64,000 nt of DNA from Methylorubrum thiocyanatum (GCA_014138645.1 JACJIB010000001.1:434001-498000), one strand, 5' to 3'. Counted from the first letter of the stretch, positions 47,898 to 58,008 are shown. A program made the numbers and translations. Notes: generated by a model not told the origin, from the sequence alone.

Positions 47898-48962
47898 ATG
47901 GCCGTCGATTTCTCTATGCGCCAGCTCCTCGAGGCCGGCGCCCATTTCGGGCACCAGTCGCACCGCTGGAACCCGAAGATGCAGCCCTACATCTTCGGTA
48001 CCCGCAACAACATCCACATCATCGACCTCGCCCAGACCGTGCCGGCCCTGCACGCCGCCCTCCAGGCGGTGAGCGACACGGTCGCCCGCGGCGGCCGCGT
48101 GCTGTTCGTCGGCACCAAGCGCCAGGCGGCGGATGCCATCGCCGAGGCCGCCAAGCGCTCGGCCCAGTACTACGTCAATTCCCGCTGGCTCGGCGGCATG
48201 CTGACCAACTGGAAGACCATCTCCGGCTCGATCCAGCGCCTGCGCAAGGTCGACGAGACGCTCGAGGGCGGGGCCGTCGGCCTCACCAAGAAGGAGCGCC
48301 TCATGCTGACCCGCGAGAAGGAGAAGCTCGAGAAGGCGCTCGGCGGCATCAAGGACATGGGCGGCGTGCCCGACCTGCTGTTCGTGATCGACACCAACAA
48401 GGAGCAGCTGGCGATCAAGGAGGCCCAGCGCCTCGGCATCCCGGTCGCCGCCATGGTCGACACCAACTGCAACCCGGACGGCATCTCCTACATCGTCCCG
48501 GCCAATGACGACGCCGGCCGCGCCATCGCGCTGTACTGCGACCTGATCGCCCGCGCGGCGATCGAGGGCATCGGCCGCGGCCAGGGCGCGCTCGGCATCG
48601 ATGTCGGCGCCTCCGAGGAGCCCACCGCCGAGGAGCTGCCGGCCAACGACGACGTCGTGGCCTCCGTGGCCTCCGACGCGATCGCTCCGGCCGACGTCGC
48701 CGCGCTCGCCGAGTCGACCGAGCATTTCGAGCAGCTCGCCGCTCCCCGCGGCGCGCCCGACGACCTGACCAAGCTCACCGGCGTCGGCCCGCAGCTCGTG
48801 CAGAAGCTCAACGATGCCGGCGTGTGGCACTACTGGCAGATCGCCGCCATGCAGGCCGACGACGTGGCCAAGCTCGACGCCGACCTGAAGCTCAACGGCC
48901 GCATCGCCCGCGACGGCTGGGTCGAGCAGTCCCGCGCCTTCGTCGAGGCCGCCGCGGCGTAA
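47898..48962 (+). CDS. rpsB: 30S ribosomal protein S2 with helix-hairpin-helix tail
   Basis: 354 residues. Residues 1-230 are normal S2 ([51 protein letters not shown]). The extra 120 residues comprise an acidic Ala/Glu linker and, at about 288-350, a helix-hairpin-helix-like unit ([21 protein letters not shown]...). Some other alphaproteobacterial S2 proteins carry the same tail. ATG 47898. First gene of the rpsB-tsf-pyrH set; a three-codon upstream ATG-stop (47813-47824) lies in its leader. Confidence 0.97.
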   Translation: MAVDFSMRQLLEAGAHFGHQSHRWNPKMQPYIFGTRNNIHIIDLAQTVPALHAALQAVSDTVARGGRVLFVGTKRQAADAIAEAAKRSAQYYVNSRWLGGMLTNWKTISGSIQRLRKVDETLEGGAVGLTKKERLMLTREKEKLEKALGGIKDMGGVPDLLFVIDTNKEQLAIKEAQRLGIPVAAMVDTNCNPDGISYIVPANDDAGRAIALYCDLIARAAIEGIGRGQGALGIDVGASEEPTAEELPANDDVVASVASDAIAPADVAALAESTEHFEQLAAPRGAPDDLTKLTGVGPQLVQKLNDAGVWHYWQIAAMQADDVAKLDADLKLNGRIARDGWVEQSRAFVEAAAA

Positions 48963-48975
48963 GTTGCAACGCTCG

Positions 48976-49048
48976 CCGCCGGGTTCACGCCCGGCGGCCG
49001 GATCGTCATCTTTCTGCAAAGCCCGGTGCTTTCAACGAGCGCCGGGCT
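48976..49048 (+). promoter_or_regulatory. Two hairpins in the rpsB-tsf gap
   Basis: GCCGCCGGG (48976-48984) with CCCGGCGGC (48991-48999), then AGCCCGG (49020-49026) with CCGGGCT (49042-49048). They lie between the rpsB stop and the tsf start and could attenuate or stabilise the message so that the two proteins are made at different levels. Confidence 0.45.
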
Positions 49049-49103
49049 CATTCACTTCCAGACCTGCACTCCACCTGCACTTCCAGACCCCGAGAGGATC
49101 GCC

Positions 49104-50024
49104 ATGGCCAACATCACCGCCGCACTCGTGAAGGAGCTTCGCGAAAAGACCGGCGCCGGCATGATGGATTGCAAGGGCGCGCTCAACGAGACCAACGGCG
49201 ACCTCGAAGCGGCGGTGGACTGGCTGCGCAAGAAGGGCCTCGCCAAGGCCGCCAAGAAGGCCGGCCGCGTCGCCGCCGAGGGTCTCGTCGCCGTCGAGTC
49301 CGCCGGTCACCACGCCGCCATCGTCGAAGTGAACTCCGAGACCGACTTCGTCGCCCGCAACGACGGCTTCCAGGCCTTCGCCCGCGAGGCCGCCAAGCTC
49401 GCGCTCAACACCGACGGCACCCTTGAGGGCCTCCAGGCCGCGACCTTCCCCGGCTCGTCCGAGACGGTCCAGGAGAAGCTCTCGAACCTCATCGCCACCA
49501 TCGGCGAGAACATGACCCTGCGCCGCGTCGCCAAGCTCGAAGTGAGCAAGGGCGTGATCGCCTCCTACGTCCACGGCCAGATCAGCGAAGGCCTCGGCAA
49601 GATCGGCGTGCTCGTCGCGCTCGAATCCGAGGGCGATGTCGAGGTCCTCTCCACGCTCGGCCGCCAGATCGCGATGCACATCGCCGCGACCAGCCCGGTG
49701 GCCCTGGACGCCTCCGGCGTCGATCCGGCCGTGGTCGAGCGCGAGTCGAACATCCTGCGCGAGAAGAACGCCGGCAAGCCGGACCACGTGATGGCCAAGA
49801 TCGTCGAGAGCGGCCTGAAGAGCTACTACAAGGAGGTCACCCTTCTGGAGCAGCCCTTCGTCCACGACGGCTCCAAGACCATCACCCAGGTGCTGAAGGA
49901 GGCCGCGGGCAAGGCCGGCGCCGAGGTCGCGATCAAGGGCTTCATCCGCTACGCGCTCGGCGAGGGCATCGAGAAGGAAGAGGGCCCGGATTTCGCCGCC
50001 GAAGTGGCGAGCATGTCGCGCTGA
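49104..50024 (+). CDS. tsf: Elongation factor Ts
   Basis: 306 residues. UBA-like N-terminus [21 protein letters not shown], the TDFVAR motif ([15 protein letters not shown], about 74) that contacts EF-Tu, and two core subdomains ending [13 protein letters not shown]. It recycles GDP-bound EF-Tu. ATG 49104 with GAGAGGA upstream; 141-base gap from rpsB. Confidence 0.97.
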   Translation: MANITAALVKELREKTGAGMMDCKGALNETNGDLEAAVDWLRKKGLAKAAKKAGRVAAEGLVAVESAGHHAAIVEVNSETDFVARNDGFQAFAREAAKLALNTDGTLEGLQAATFPGSSETVQEKLSNLIATIGENMTLRRVAKLEVSKGVIASYVHGQISEGLGKIGVLVALESEGDVEVLSTLGRQIAMHIAATSPVALDASGVDPAVVERESNILREKNAGKPDHVMAKIVESGLKSYYKEVTLLEQPFVHDGSKTITQVLKEAAGKAGAEVAIKGFIRYALGEGIEKEEGPDFAAEVASMSR

Positions 50025-50055
50025 TCATCACCGATCCTCACAGGTCGTCTTCTCG

Positions 50056-50083
50056 GGGGCGGCGGCAGCGATGCCGCCGCCCC
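50056..50083 (+). terminator. GC hairpin between tsf and pyrH
   Basis: GGGGCGGCGGCA (50056-50067), loop GCGA, TGCCGCCGCCCC (50072-50083): a perfect 12-bp stem. No T-run. It may terminate a fraction of tsf transcripts or act as a 3' protective stem. Confidence 0.55.
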
Positions 50084-50150
50084 TCGACGTTCGGGGGGGC
50101 GTGTTGGTAGAAGCCGCCTCGCACGCGGCCCGAGACGACGAGGATCATCG

Positions 50151-50873
50151 ATGTCGGAGACGACACCCTACCGCCGAGTCCTCGTAAAGCTGTCCGGCGA
50201 GGCGCTCGCCGCCCCCGACGGCTACTGGCTGCACCCGCCGATGCTGGCGGCTTTGGCCGAGGACATCGCCGCCACGGTCGCCCGCGGGGTCCAGATCGCG
50301 GTGGTGGTCGGCGGCGGCAACCTGATCCGCGGCGCGCGCATCTCCCAGGCCGGCTGGATCGACCGGGCGACCGGGGACTCCCTCGGCATGATGGCTACGG
50401 TGATGAACTCGCTCGCCATCGAGACGGCACTGAACGCCGCGGGCGTGCAGGCGCGGACGATGTCGGCGGTGTCGATGCCGACGATCTGCGAGACCTATGC
50501 CCGCCAGCCGGCGCTGCACCACCTCGACAAGGGGCAGGTCGTGGTGCTCGCGGGCGGCACCGGCAACCCGTACTTCACCACCGACACGGCGGCGGTCCTG
50601 CGGGCGGCGGAGCTGCGCTGCGACGCGGTGCTGAAGGCGACCCAGGTGGACGGCGTCTACTCGGCCGATCCGAAGAACAATCCCGACGCCATCCGCTACG
50701 ACCGCATCACCCACGACGAGGCCATCGCCCGCGACCTCAAGGTGATGGATACGGCGGCCTTCGCGCTGGCCCGCGAGAGCCGGCTCACCATCGTGGTGGG
50801 GTCGGTGCACGCGCCGAGCTCGATCGACGCCATCCTGACCGGCGCCTCGGTCTCGACCCGCGTGGTGCCGTAA
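50151..50873 (+). CDS. pyrH: UMP kinase
   Basis: 240 residues. Amino-acid-kinase fold: VLVKLSGEAL (about 10-19), VVVGGGNLIRG (about 52-62), LAGGTGNPYFTTDTAAVLRAAE (about 132-153) and LKATQVDGVYSADPK. It converts UMP to UDP. ATG 50151 with GACGAGG upstream. In most alphaproteobacteria frr follows directly; here the next gene is ppa on the opposite strand and frr is 12 kb away. Confidence 0.96.
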   Translation: MSETTPYRRVLVKLSGEALAAPDGYWLHPPMLAALAEDIAATVARGVQIAVVVGGGNLIRGARISQAGWIDRATGDSLGMMATVMNSLAIETALNAAGVQARTMSAVSMPTICETYARQPALHHLDKGQVVVLAGGTGNPYFTTDTAAVLRAAELRCDAVLKATQVDGVYSADPKNNPDAIRYDRITHDEAIARDLKVMDTAAFALARESRLTIVVGSVHAPSSIDAILTGASVSTRVVP

Positions 50874-50997
50874 GCGGCGCTGTCCCGGCTCGGCCTCCCT
50901 CTTCCTCCGTGCGGCGAGAGGCGGCGGCGCGAGCGGGCGGGGGAAACGATCGCCGCGGCGAGACCGCCGCGGCTCACCATGTCATCGAAACAAGGGC

Positions 50998-51543
50998 TTA
51001 GCGGCCCTTGGCCTTCTGGGCCTTCTCGCGCTCGATGCCTTCGAGGATGAGGCGCTGGGCCTCCGCCTTGTCGCCCCAGCGCACCACCTTCACCCACTTG
51101 CCGGGCTCCAGGTCCTTGTAGTGCTCGAAGAAGTGCTGGATCTGGCTGACCGTGATGTCGGGCAGGTCGGTGTAGTTCTCGATCCGGTTGTAGCGCTGGG
51201 TCAGCTTGCGCGAGGGCACGGCGATGATCTTCTCGTCCTCGCCGCCGTCATCCTCCATCACCAGCACGCCGACCGGGCGCACGGAGATGATCGCGCCCGG
51301 GATGATGGCGCGGGTGTTGGCCACCAGCACATCGCAGGGGTCGCCGTCGCCCGAGAGGGTGTGCGGGATGAAGCCGTAATTCCCCGGATAGAACATCGGC
51401 GTGTAGAGGAACCGGTCGACGACCAGCGTGCCGGCATCCTTGTCCATCTCGTACTTGATCGGTTCGCCGCCGAGCGGAACTTCGATGATGACGTTGACGT
51501 CTTCCGGCGGATTCTTGCCGATCGAGATGGCGTTGATGTCCAT
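50998..51543 (-). CDS. ppa: Inorganic pyrophosphatase (family I)
   Basis: 181 residues. [31 protein letters not shown] and the metal-binding [10 protein letters not shown] (about 64-73) define soluble family I pyrophosphatases; KAKGR ends the chain. It pulls biosynthetic reactions forward by removing PPi. The ATG at 51543 (MDINAISIG) lies well inside a longer open frame and is the family start. Confidence 0.96.
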   Translation of the reverse strand: MDINAISIGKNPPEDVNVIIEVPLGGEPIKYEMDKDAGTLVVDRFLYTPMFYPGNYGFIPHTLSGDGDPCDVLVANTRAIIPGAIISVRPVGVLVMEDDGGEDEKIIAVPSRKLTQRYNRIENYTDLPDITVSQIQHFFEHYKDLEPGKWVKVVRWGDKAEAQRLILEGIEREKAQKAKGR

Positions 51544-51724
51544 GGGCCTGTGCTCTCTGAAATCCGGCCGCCGGACGCGTCGCCCCGTCCGGCGGATGCA
51601 CCGTGCGGGGCGGCTCACGACGCCGCACCCATCGACGGCTGTCTTAGAATGCGCCGGGCGGAATTGAAATCGCTCCTTCGGCCAAGTTCCCGGCCCGACG
51701 CAACTCAGCATCGGAAAAGTCAGA

Positions 51725-52231
51725 TCACGCGAACAGGTAACCGATCTTCGGCAGGCAGATGCCGGAGACGCGCTCGGCCGCTTCCGGCCCCGCCACCCCG
51801 CCCAGTCCCTCGTAGAAGCCGCGGGCGCGGGGATTGTCGGCGAGCGCCCAGACCCCGATGCGGGTGAGGCCGCGGTCGATCAGGTCGTTGCGCACCGCCC
51901 GAAACAGGCGGGTGCCGAGGCCGAGACCCTGGAATTCCGGGGCGATGTAGAGTTCGTCGATCTCGCCCTCCGCCCGCATCGTCCGGTCGCGCGCCCGGCC
52001 GTAGGCGGCGTAGCCCGCGATCCGCTCGCCGAAGGCGACGACGGCGAGGCCCCGCCCGCCCTCGATCATGCCGCGCCACGTCTCCGGCCCGCGCCGGGCC
52101 AGGAAGCGCTCCAGGGCGACGCCCGGGATCACGCCCTGATAGGCCTCGCGCCACGCCGCGTCGAACACCGCCGAGAGGCCGGCAGCGTCCGCGCTACGGG
52201 CGCGGCGGATGCTCACCGTATTCGTCGTCAT
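51725..52231 (-). CDS. GNAT N-acetyltransferase
   Basis: 168 residues. The acetyl-CoA motif is [24 protein letters not shown] (about 94-117), followed by [21 protein letters not shown], the usual end of the GNAT fold. [21 protein letters not shown] near the N-terminus is seen in several small GNAT families. Substrate unknown. Starts at ATG 52231, 194 bases from the phosphatase gene on the other strand. Confidence 0.85.
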   Translation of the reverse strand: MTTNTVSIRRARSADAAGLSAVFDAAWREAYQGVIPGVALERFLARRGPETWRGMIEGGRGLAVVAFGERIAGYAAYGRARDRTMRAEGEIDELYIAPEFQGLGLGTRLFRAVRNDLIDRGLTRIGVWALADNPRARGFYEGLGGVAGPEAAERVSGICLPKIGYLFA

Positions 52232-52425
52232 GGCGTGCTCCGATGGGCAACGGACGCCGCATGATGCTGGCAAAGCGCGCGCTTCGGCAATGCCGCAGAT
52301 TCGGCCGGCGCCTGTCCGCGCCGCGCCCGCGCCAGACCGGCACTGTCGCCGGCTTGGCCGCCCGCGTTGTCGCCCGAATCGCGGGCTGTTAGAGGGACGC
52401 TCCGACAGGCTTCCCCCAGCGATCC

Positions 52426-53151
52426 GTGTTCAACCGCTTCCTTCCTCCCGAGACGCGCTACGCGCGGCGCATGGCCCGCATCGCGAAGTTCGAGCGGCCG
52501 ATCGACGGCTCCGTCTCCCGGGCCAAGGCCTGGGCGAACATGCTGCTCGTCGATCACGGGATCTTCCGCCTCGCCTATCTCAACCGGCACCGGATCGGCA
52601 CCGGGCTCGTCTGGCGCTCGGCCCAGCCGACGCCGCACCAGCTCGCATGGTTCAAGCGCCAGGGCGTGCGCACGATCGTGTCGCTGCGCGGCGGGCGCGA
52701 GCACGGCTCCTGGCCGCTGCAGCGCGAAGCCTGCGAGCGGCAGGGGCTGACCCTCGTCGAGTTCGTCCTGCGCTCCCGCGAGGCGCCCTCCCGCGAGACC
52801 CTGCTCGCGGCGCGCGACTTCTTCGCCGGCCTCGAATACCCGGCGGTGATGCACTGCAAGTCGGGGGCGGACCGGGCCGGGCTCGCCGCCACCCTGTTCC
52901 TGATCCTGCACGAGGGCCGGCCGGTGCGCGAGGCGCTGCGCCAGCTCTCGCCGCGCTACGGCCATTTCCGCTTCGCCAAGACCGGCATCCTCGACGCGTT
53001 CTTCGCCACCTATCTCCGCGAGGGCGAGGCGCGGGGCCAGAGCTTCCTCGATTGGGTCGAGCACAGCTACGATCCGCAGGCGGTCACGCAGAGCTTCCGC
53101 GCCGGCTTCTGGTCCGACCTCGTCGTCGACCGCCTGCTGCGGCGCGAATAG
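52426..53151 (+). CDS. Dual-specificity/tyrosine phosphatase family protein
   Basis: 241 residues. The phosphatase signature Cys-x5-Arg is HCKSGADRAG (about residues 143-152), with the upstream aspartate-bearing loop near REHGSW. The N-terminal 45 residues are an arginine-rich extension. GTG start at 52426. It ends 10 bases before a WcbI-like gene and is presumably cotranscribed, so a role in controlling surface polysaccharide or in dephosphorylating a sugar or inositol phosphate is possible. Its substrate is unknown. Confidence 0.82.
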   Translation: MFNRFLPPETRYARRMARIAKFERPIDGSVSRAKAWANMLLVDHGIFRLAYLNRHRIGTGLVWRSAQPTPHQLAWFKRQGVRTIVSLRGGREHGSWPLQREACERQGLTLVEFVLRSREAPSRETLLAARDFFAGLEYPAVMHCKSGADRAGLAATLFLILHEGRPVREALRQLSPRYGHFRFAKTGILDAFFATYLREGEARGQSFLDWVEHSYDPQAVTQSFRAGFWSDLVVDRLLRRE

Positions 53152-53161
53152 GCGCGCCGCC

Positions 53162-54160
53162 TTGGCCCTCAGGCTCTCGCGGCTGATCGAGGCCGTCCCG
53201 CGATCGTGGACCGGCCGGCGCGCGCCCGAGGAGGGCGGCGGGCACGGTCCCCGGATCGCGGTGATCGGCAATTGCCAGGCGAGGGGCGTGGCCGAGGCCG
53301 TGCGCATCCTGGCGCCGGGGGCGCGGGTGCGGCTGATCCCGATGAGCACGCTGGGCAAGCGCGGCCAGGACCTCGACGCCTTCGCGGCCACGCTCGGCGC
53401 GTGCGACCACGTCTTCTCCCAGCCCTTTCCTGCGGGCTTCTTTGCCGGGGGTGGCTCGGAGGCCTTGCGCGAGCGGCTGCCGCGGATGCGGCTGTTTCCC
53501 TCGATCGTCTTCACCGCCTTCCATCCGGACGCGGTCTATGTCGGCGATCTCGCCTCGGTGGCGCGGATGAAGCTGGTGCCGTCGCCGCTCGGCACCTACC
53601 ACTCGGCGATCACCCTGTTCGGCTTCCTCCGGGGTCTGTCGCAGGCGCAGATCCTTGCCCTGTTCCGCGAGGAGGTGTTTTCGCGGCTCGGCTATCTCGA
53701 TGCCTGGGGGCTGGCCGCCGCGGACCTGATCGCGTCGAGCCGGGCGATCGGCTTCGACCTCTCGGGCGAGCTGCTGCGCTGGTCGCGCGATGGCCTGTTC
53801 ATGCACAACATCAACCATCCGCGCCTGAGCGTGCTGGGCGACATCGCCGCCCGGCTGCTGCGCGAGGCGGGGCTGTCGCCGCGGCCGGTCGCGGTGGAGG
53901 CCTACGCCCCGGACGTGCTCTTAGATGACGCGATCTGGCCGGTCTACCCGCCGGTGGCGACGCTCTACGGCGTCCCGGGCTCCACGGTGTTCAAGCGCCG
54001 CCAGCGCCGGGGCATGCCGCCCGAGACGCTCGGCCTCGACGCCTTCGTCGCGGAAAGCCTCGCGATCTATCGCGAGCAGCCGCGGGAGAGCCTGACCTGC
54101 CACCGGATCGAGCACTGGGCCGCCTCGCCCGAGATCCGGCATCTGTTCGACGCCGCCTGA
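53162..54160 (+). CDS. WcbI-like polysaccharide biosynthesis protein (putative acetyltransferase)
   Basis: 332 residues. RIAVIGNCQARGVAEAV near residue 31 contains the GNCQ motif of WcbI-type proteins, which in Burkholderia are needed for capsule and bind CoA-like ligands. Other family-like features are VFSQPF, FTAFHPDAVY and HNINHPRLSVLGDIA in the C-terminal half. TTG start at 53162. It directly follows the phosphatase gene. No other capsule genes are near, so this may be a minimal modification pair. Confidence 0.72.
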   Translation: MALRLSRLIEAVPRSWTGRRAPEEGGGHGPRIAVIGNCQARGVAEAVRILAPGARVRLIPMSTLGKRGQDLDAFAATLGACDHVFSQPFPAGFFAGGGSEALRERLPRMRLFPSIVFTAFHPDAVYVGDLASVARMKLVPSPLGTYHSAITLFGFLRGLSQAQILALFREEVFSRLGYLDAWGLAAADLIASSRAIGFDLSGELLRWSRDGLFMHNINHPRLSVLGDIAARLLREAGLSPRPVAVEAYAPDVLLDDAIWPVYPPVATLYGVPGSTVFKRRQRRGMPPETLGLDAFVAESLAIYREQPRESLTCHRIEHWAASPEIRHLFDAA

Positions 54161-54178
54161 GAGCGCCGCGCCCAGTCA

Positions 54179-54233
54179 GGGGTTCCCAAAGGGCAAGCCC
54201 TTTGGCGGGTTCCAGGGCGGAGCCCTGAAGGCT
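54179..54233. repeat. Double-hairpin intergenic repeat between convergent genes
   Basis: AAAGGGC-AA-GCCCTTT (54188-54203) followed by CAGGGC-GGA-GCCCTG (54213-54227), with GGCGGGTTC between them. This GGGTTC...AGGGCGGAGCCCTG form recurs widely in Methylobacterium-type genomes (general recollection, not checked). It probably also ends both convergent transcripts. Confidence 0.5.
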
Positions 54234-55287
54234 ACCCCTCGCCGTCGTCCTTGCCCCCGCGCTCGGCGAGGCGGGCCAGGGTCGTCATCTCGCGGAACCA
54301 CGTCCGCACGGGCTTGGCCGGCGTACCGCCCCAGCGCGAACCCGGCGGCACGTCGCGGTTGACGTTGGAGGAGCCGGCGATCTGCGAGCCCATGCCGATG
54401 CGCAGATGGCCGACGACGCCGACCTGGCCGCCGAGCACCACGTAATCCTCCAGCGTGGTCGAGCCGGAGATGCCGACGCCGGAGACGATCACGCAGTGGC
54501 GGCCGATCACCACGTTATGGGCGATCTGCACGAGGTTATCGATCTTGGTGCCCTCGCCGACGACCGTATCGCGCGAGGCGCCCCGGTCGATGGTGGTGTT
54601 GGCGCCGATCTCGACATCGTCCTGAATGATGACGCGGCCGACCTGCGGCACCTTGATGTGGCCGCCCGCGCCCATGGCGAAGCCGAAGCCGTCCTGGCCG
54701 ATCCGGGCGCCGGGATGGACGATGACGCGGTTGCCGACCAGCGCGTGGGTCAGCGTCGCGCCCGCGCCGATGGAGCAGTCGCGGCCGATCCTGACATTCG
54801 GCCCGATTACGGCATTGGGGCCGAGCACCGTGCCGGAGCCGATCTCGGCGCCGGGGCCGACGACGGCGCCGGGATCGACCCGCACCCCGTCCTCCAGCCG
54901 CGCCTGCGGGTGGACATGGGCGCCGGGCGAGACCCCGCTCGCGGCAAAGAGCGAGCCCGGCCGCATCGCCTCCTCGTAGAGGCGGGCCAGCAGCCCGGCA
55001 TAGGCGCGGTAGGGATCGCGGGTGACGAGGGCGATGGTGCCGGCGGGCACGCGGGGGGCGAAGCGCGGCGAGACGAGGCAGGCGAGCGCCCGGGTCGTGC
55101 CCAGCGCATCGCCGTAGCGGGCATTGTCCATATAGGCGAGGTCGCTCGGCCCCGCGGTCTCCAAGGGGGCGGCTCCGGTCACCGGCTGCGACGGGTCGGC
55201 GCCTTCGGGCAGCGGCACGCCGCAGGCCTCGGCGACGGCGCCGAGGGTCAGGCCGGCTTTCGGCACGATGAAGACGGGATCTGACAT
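54232..55287 (-). CDS. lpxD: UDP-3-O-acyl-glucosamine N-acyltransferase
   Basis: 351 residues. N-terminal uridine-binding domain (about 1-105) followed by the left-handed parallel beta helix of hexapeptide repeats ([25 protein letters not shown]...). The catalytic histidine is in [12 protein letters not shown] (about 252). Third step of lipid A synthesis. It follows bamA after 156 bases and a terminator, so it may have its own promoter. fabZ and lpxA, which usually come next, are missing. Confidence 0.95.
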   Translation of the reverse strand: MSDPVFIVPKAGLTLGAVAEACGVPLPEGADPSQPVTGAAPLETAGPSDLAYMDNARYGDALGTTRALACLVSPRFAPRVPAGTIALVTRDPYRAYAGLLARLYEEAMRPGSLFAASGVSPGAHVHPQARLEDGVRVDPGAVVGPGAEIGSGTVLGPNAVIGPNVRIGRDCSIGAGATLTHALVGNRVIVHPGARIGQDGFGFAMGAGGHIKVPQVGRVIIQDDVEIGANTTIDRGASRDTVVGEGTKIDNLVQIAHNVVIGRHCVIVSGVGISGSTTLEDYVVLGGQVGVVGHLRIGMGSQIAGSSNVNRDVPPGSRWGGTPAKPVRTWFREMTTLARLAERGGKDDGEG

Positions 55288-55381
55288 GAGCTGCGAAGCC
55301 GGCAGGGGAGGGGTCCGAGCGCCGCTATAGCGCTCTTCGCCGGAGGGGGCATCCGTCCGGGGGACGGGCCGTCACAAAGCA

Positions 55382-55424
55382 AAAGAGCCGTGCCCGACCT
55401 TGATGCGGTCGGGCACGGCTCTTT
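55382..55424 (-). terminator. Rho-independent terminator of bamA
   Basis: AAAGAGCCGTGCCCGACC (55382-55399) and GGTCGGGCACGGCTCTTT (55407-55424) form a perfect 18-bp stem with a 7-base loop. On the minus strand it is followed by TTTTGCTTTG, 20 bases after the bamA stop. Confidence 0.9.
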
Positions 55425-55443
55425 CAAGTACGCGGGTCGGGGA

Positions 55444-58008
55444 TCAGAAGCGCGAGCCGCCGGAGAAGCGGAACGCCTGGAGCTGGTCCTTGCCGACCTT
55501 GCCGAGAGCCGTCTGGACACCCTCGTCCTTGGACAGCGCGTAGGCGTAGTCGAAGCGGATCGGGCCAAGCGGCGAGTTCCACAGGATCGAGGCACCGACC
55601 GAGGAGCGGATCGTCGGCTTGTCGCGGACGTTCACGCATTCGGGCTCGACCGTGATCGCACCGGCGCCGAAGTTCGTGTAGTTGCAGCCCGATCCCGGCG
55701 CGAAGCCGTTGATGAAGCCGTCGCGGTTCACGTCGAAGTTGCGGCGGCCGTCATAGCCGAACAGCGTACCGGCATCGGCGAAGACCGCGCCCTTCAGGCC
55801 GAGATCCTTCGGCAGACCCCAGATCGGGAACTGAACCTCGACCGTGGCGCCGAAGTAGGTCGTGCCGCCGATGGCGTTGGAGCGGGCATCGGCGATGCCG
55901 ACGTCGCGCGGGCCGAGGCCGTTCGGGGCGAAGCCGCGCACGAGCGACGGGCCGAGGAAGAACTGGTCGGTGATGCGCAGCGGCTGGTTGTCGAGAGCGG
56001 AGATATGACCGCCCTGGAGGCGCACGAAGCCGACCACGTCCTCCCACAGTTCCTTGTAGTAGCGGGCGTCGCCCGTCACGCGGAAGAACTTGGAGTCGCC
56101 GCCGATGCCGGCGACGTCGGGCTTCAGCTCGCCGTAGAAGCCGTTGGTCGGCCGCTGCAGGTTGTCGAGGGTCGAGTAGGCCAGGGTGACGCCCGCCAGC
56201 GAGGTCAGGACGTTGCCCTGCTGGCCCTTGAGGGCGATCGAGGCCTCGCCGTCGAAGGCGCAGTTCGGGTAGGCCGGGAGGCCGCCCACGTCACGACCGC
56301 TCGCCGGATCGATCGTTCCGGCCGGGTTGACGGCGGTGTAGCCGGGAATCGCGACCGAGCAGTCGTTGTAGGGCCGCTTGATCGTGTTCGGGACCCGCAG
56401 CTCGGTGTTGTAGATCGAGTAGCGGAAGGTGACGCCGAACTCCTCGGTGATCGGCAGGCCGAGGCGCAGCTGACCGCCGTAGACGGTGGTCTCGTAACGC
56501 GACCAGCGGGTCAGGTCGGAGTACTTGTAGAAGGCGTCGAAGCCGGCCGCGAGGCGGTAGCCGAGGAAGTACGGCTCGGTGAAGGAGAAGTCGATGCCGC
56601 GGGCGTACTGGCCGCCCTGCACCGCGAGGCGCACGTACTGGCCGCGGCCGAGGAAGTTCGACTCGGAGACCGAGACTTCGCCGATGATGCCGTCCTGGGT
56701 GGAGTAGCCGCCCGCCACCGAGAACGAACCCGTGGGTTGATCCTCGACATCGATGTTCACGACCACCCGGTCCGGTGCCGAGCCCGGCTCGTTGGAGAAG
56801 CGCACCTTCTTGAAGAAGCCGAGACCGTTCAGCCGGCGCTCGGCGCGGTCGACCAGCACGCGGTTATAGGCGTCGCCCTCCGCCAGATCGAGCTCGCGGC
56901 GGATGACGTAGTCGCGGGTGCGGGTGTTGCCGCGGATGTTGATGCGCTCGACGTAGACGCGCGGGCCGTCCTCGACCACGAAGCCGAGGGCGACCTGGTG
57001 CGTGGCGCGGTCGCGCTGGCCGGTGGGGCGCACCTGGGCGAAGGGATAACCCTGGCGGTTGACCTCGTTGGTCACGCCGACCAGCGTCTTCTCGACGTCC
57101 TCGGCGTTGTAAACGTCGCCGACCTGGGCGCGGATCTGCCCGTCGAGGGCCTCGCGGTCGATGCCGGCGATGCGCGGATCCACCGCCACCGCGCCGACGG
57201 TGTACTGCTCGCCTTCCTCGACGGTGACGGTGATGACCCAGCCGGTCTCGTCGCCGGACTCGACGTAGCGGGCATCGGCGTTCACGACGCGGAAGTCGGC
57301 GTAGCCGTTCTTGAGGTAGTAGCGGCGGACGATGTCGAGATCGGCGGAGATGCGGTCGGGATCGTAGACGTCGGAGGTCTTGATGAACGAGAGGAAGTTC
57401 ATCTCGGAGGAGGACATCAGACCCTTGAGGGTCGATTCCGAGTAGACGTTGTTGCCGACGAAGTTGATCGCGCGGATGCCGGTCTTGTCGCCCTCGTCGA
57501 TGGCGAAGATGACGTCGGAGCGGCCGGTGGGCAGGTCGACGAGGCGATAGCTGACCTTGGCGGTGCCGCGGCCCGAGCGCTTGTAGACGTCGCGGATGCG
57601 CTCGACGTCGGCGGCGATCACCGCCGGGCTCAGGGCGCCGCGGTCCTTGGTCTCGACCACGCTCTCGAGGGTGGCCTTCTCGACCTTCTTGTTGCCTTCG
57701 AAGAAGACGCGGCCGACCACGCTGTTCTCACGCACGCGCACCACGGTGGTGCCGCCGCGCGCCGAGACCTGCACGTCGGAGAAGAGGCCGGTGGAGAGGA
57801 GGTTGCGCCGGGCCTCCTCGGGCGAACCGGAGGCGGTGCCGGTGACGTAAGAGCGGATCGTGTCGGAATCGACACGGCGGTTGCCTTCGACAACGATCTG
57901 CTGCGCCTGCGCGGCCGCGCCGCCGAGGATCACGCTGGCGGCGGTGGCGACCAGAACGATGGCACGCTCCGCCGACTTTCGCCGGCGCTTTCCCGTCATC
58001 GACATCAT
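55444..58008 (-). CDS. bamA: Outer-membrane protein assembly factor BamA
   Basis: 854 residues. Signal peptide ending AAAQAQ (about 36), five POTRA domains (about 37-440) and a 16-strand barrel with the conserved LVRGF loop motif (about 690). The chain ends in phenylalanine (GGSRF), as an outer-membrane barrel should. It inserts beta-barrel proteins, together with BamE from this window. Upstream: rseP, after 349 bases with a terminator in between. Confidence 0.96.
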   Translation of the reverse strand: MMSMTGKRRRKSAERAIVLVATAASVILGGAAAQAQQIVVEGNRRVDSDTIRSYVTGTASGSPEEARRNLLSTGLFSDVQVSARGGTTVVRVRENSVVGRVFFEGNKKVEKATLESVVETKDRGALSPAVIAADVERIRDVYKRSGRGTAKVSYRLVDLPTGRSDVIFAIDEGDKTGIRAINFVGNNVYSESTLKGLMSSSEMNFLSFIKTSDVYDPDRISADLDIVRRYYLKNGYADFRVVNADARYVESGDETGWVITVTVEEGEQYTVGAVAVDPRIAGIDREALDGQIRAQVGDVYNAEDVEKTLVGVTNEVNRQGYPFAQVRPTGQRDRATHQVALGFVVEDGPRVYVERINIRGNTRTRDYVIRRELDLAEGDAYNRVLVDRAERRLNGLGFFKKVRFSNEPGSAPDRVVVNIDVEDQPTGSFSVAGGYSTQDGIIGEVSVSESNFLGRGQYVRLAVQGGQYARGIDFSFTEPYFLGYRLAAGFDAFYKYSDLTRWSRYETTVYGGQLRLGLPITEEFGVTFRYSIYNTELRVPNTIKRPYNDCSVAIPGYTAVNPAGTIDPASGRDVGGLPAYPNCAFDGEASIALKGQQGNVLTSLAGVTLAYSTLDNLQRPTNGFYGELKPDVAGIGGDSKFFRVTGDARYYKELWEDVVGFVRLQGGHISALDNQPLRITDQFFLGPSLVRGFAPNGLGPRDVGIADARSNAIGGTTYFGATVEVQFPIWGLPKDLGLKGAVFADAGTLFGYDGRRNFDVNRDGFINGFAPGSGCNYTNFGAGAITVEPECVNVRDKPTIRSSVGASILWNSPLGPIRFDYAYALSKDEGVQTALGKVGKDQLQAFRFSGGSRF

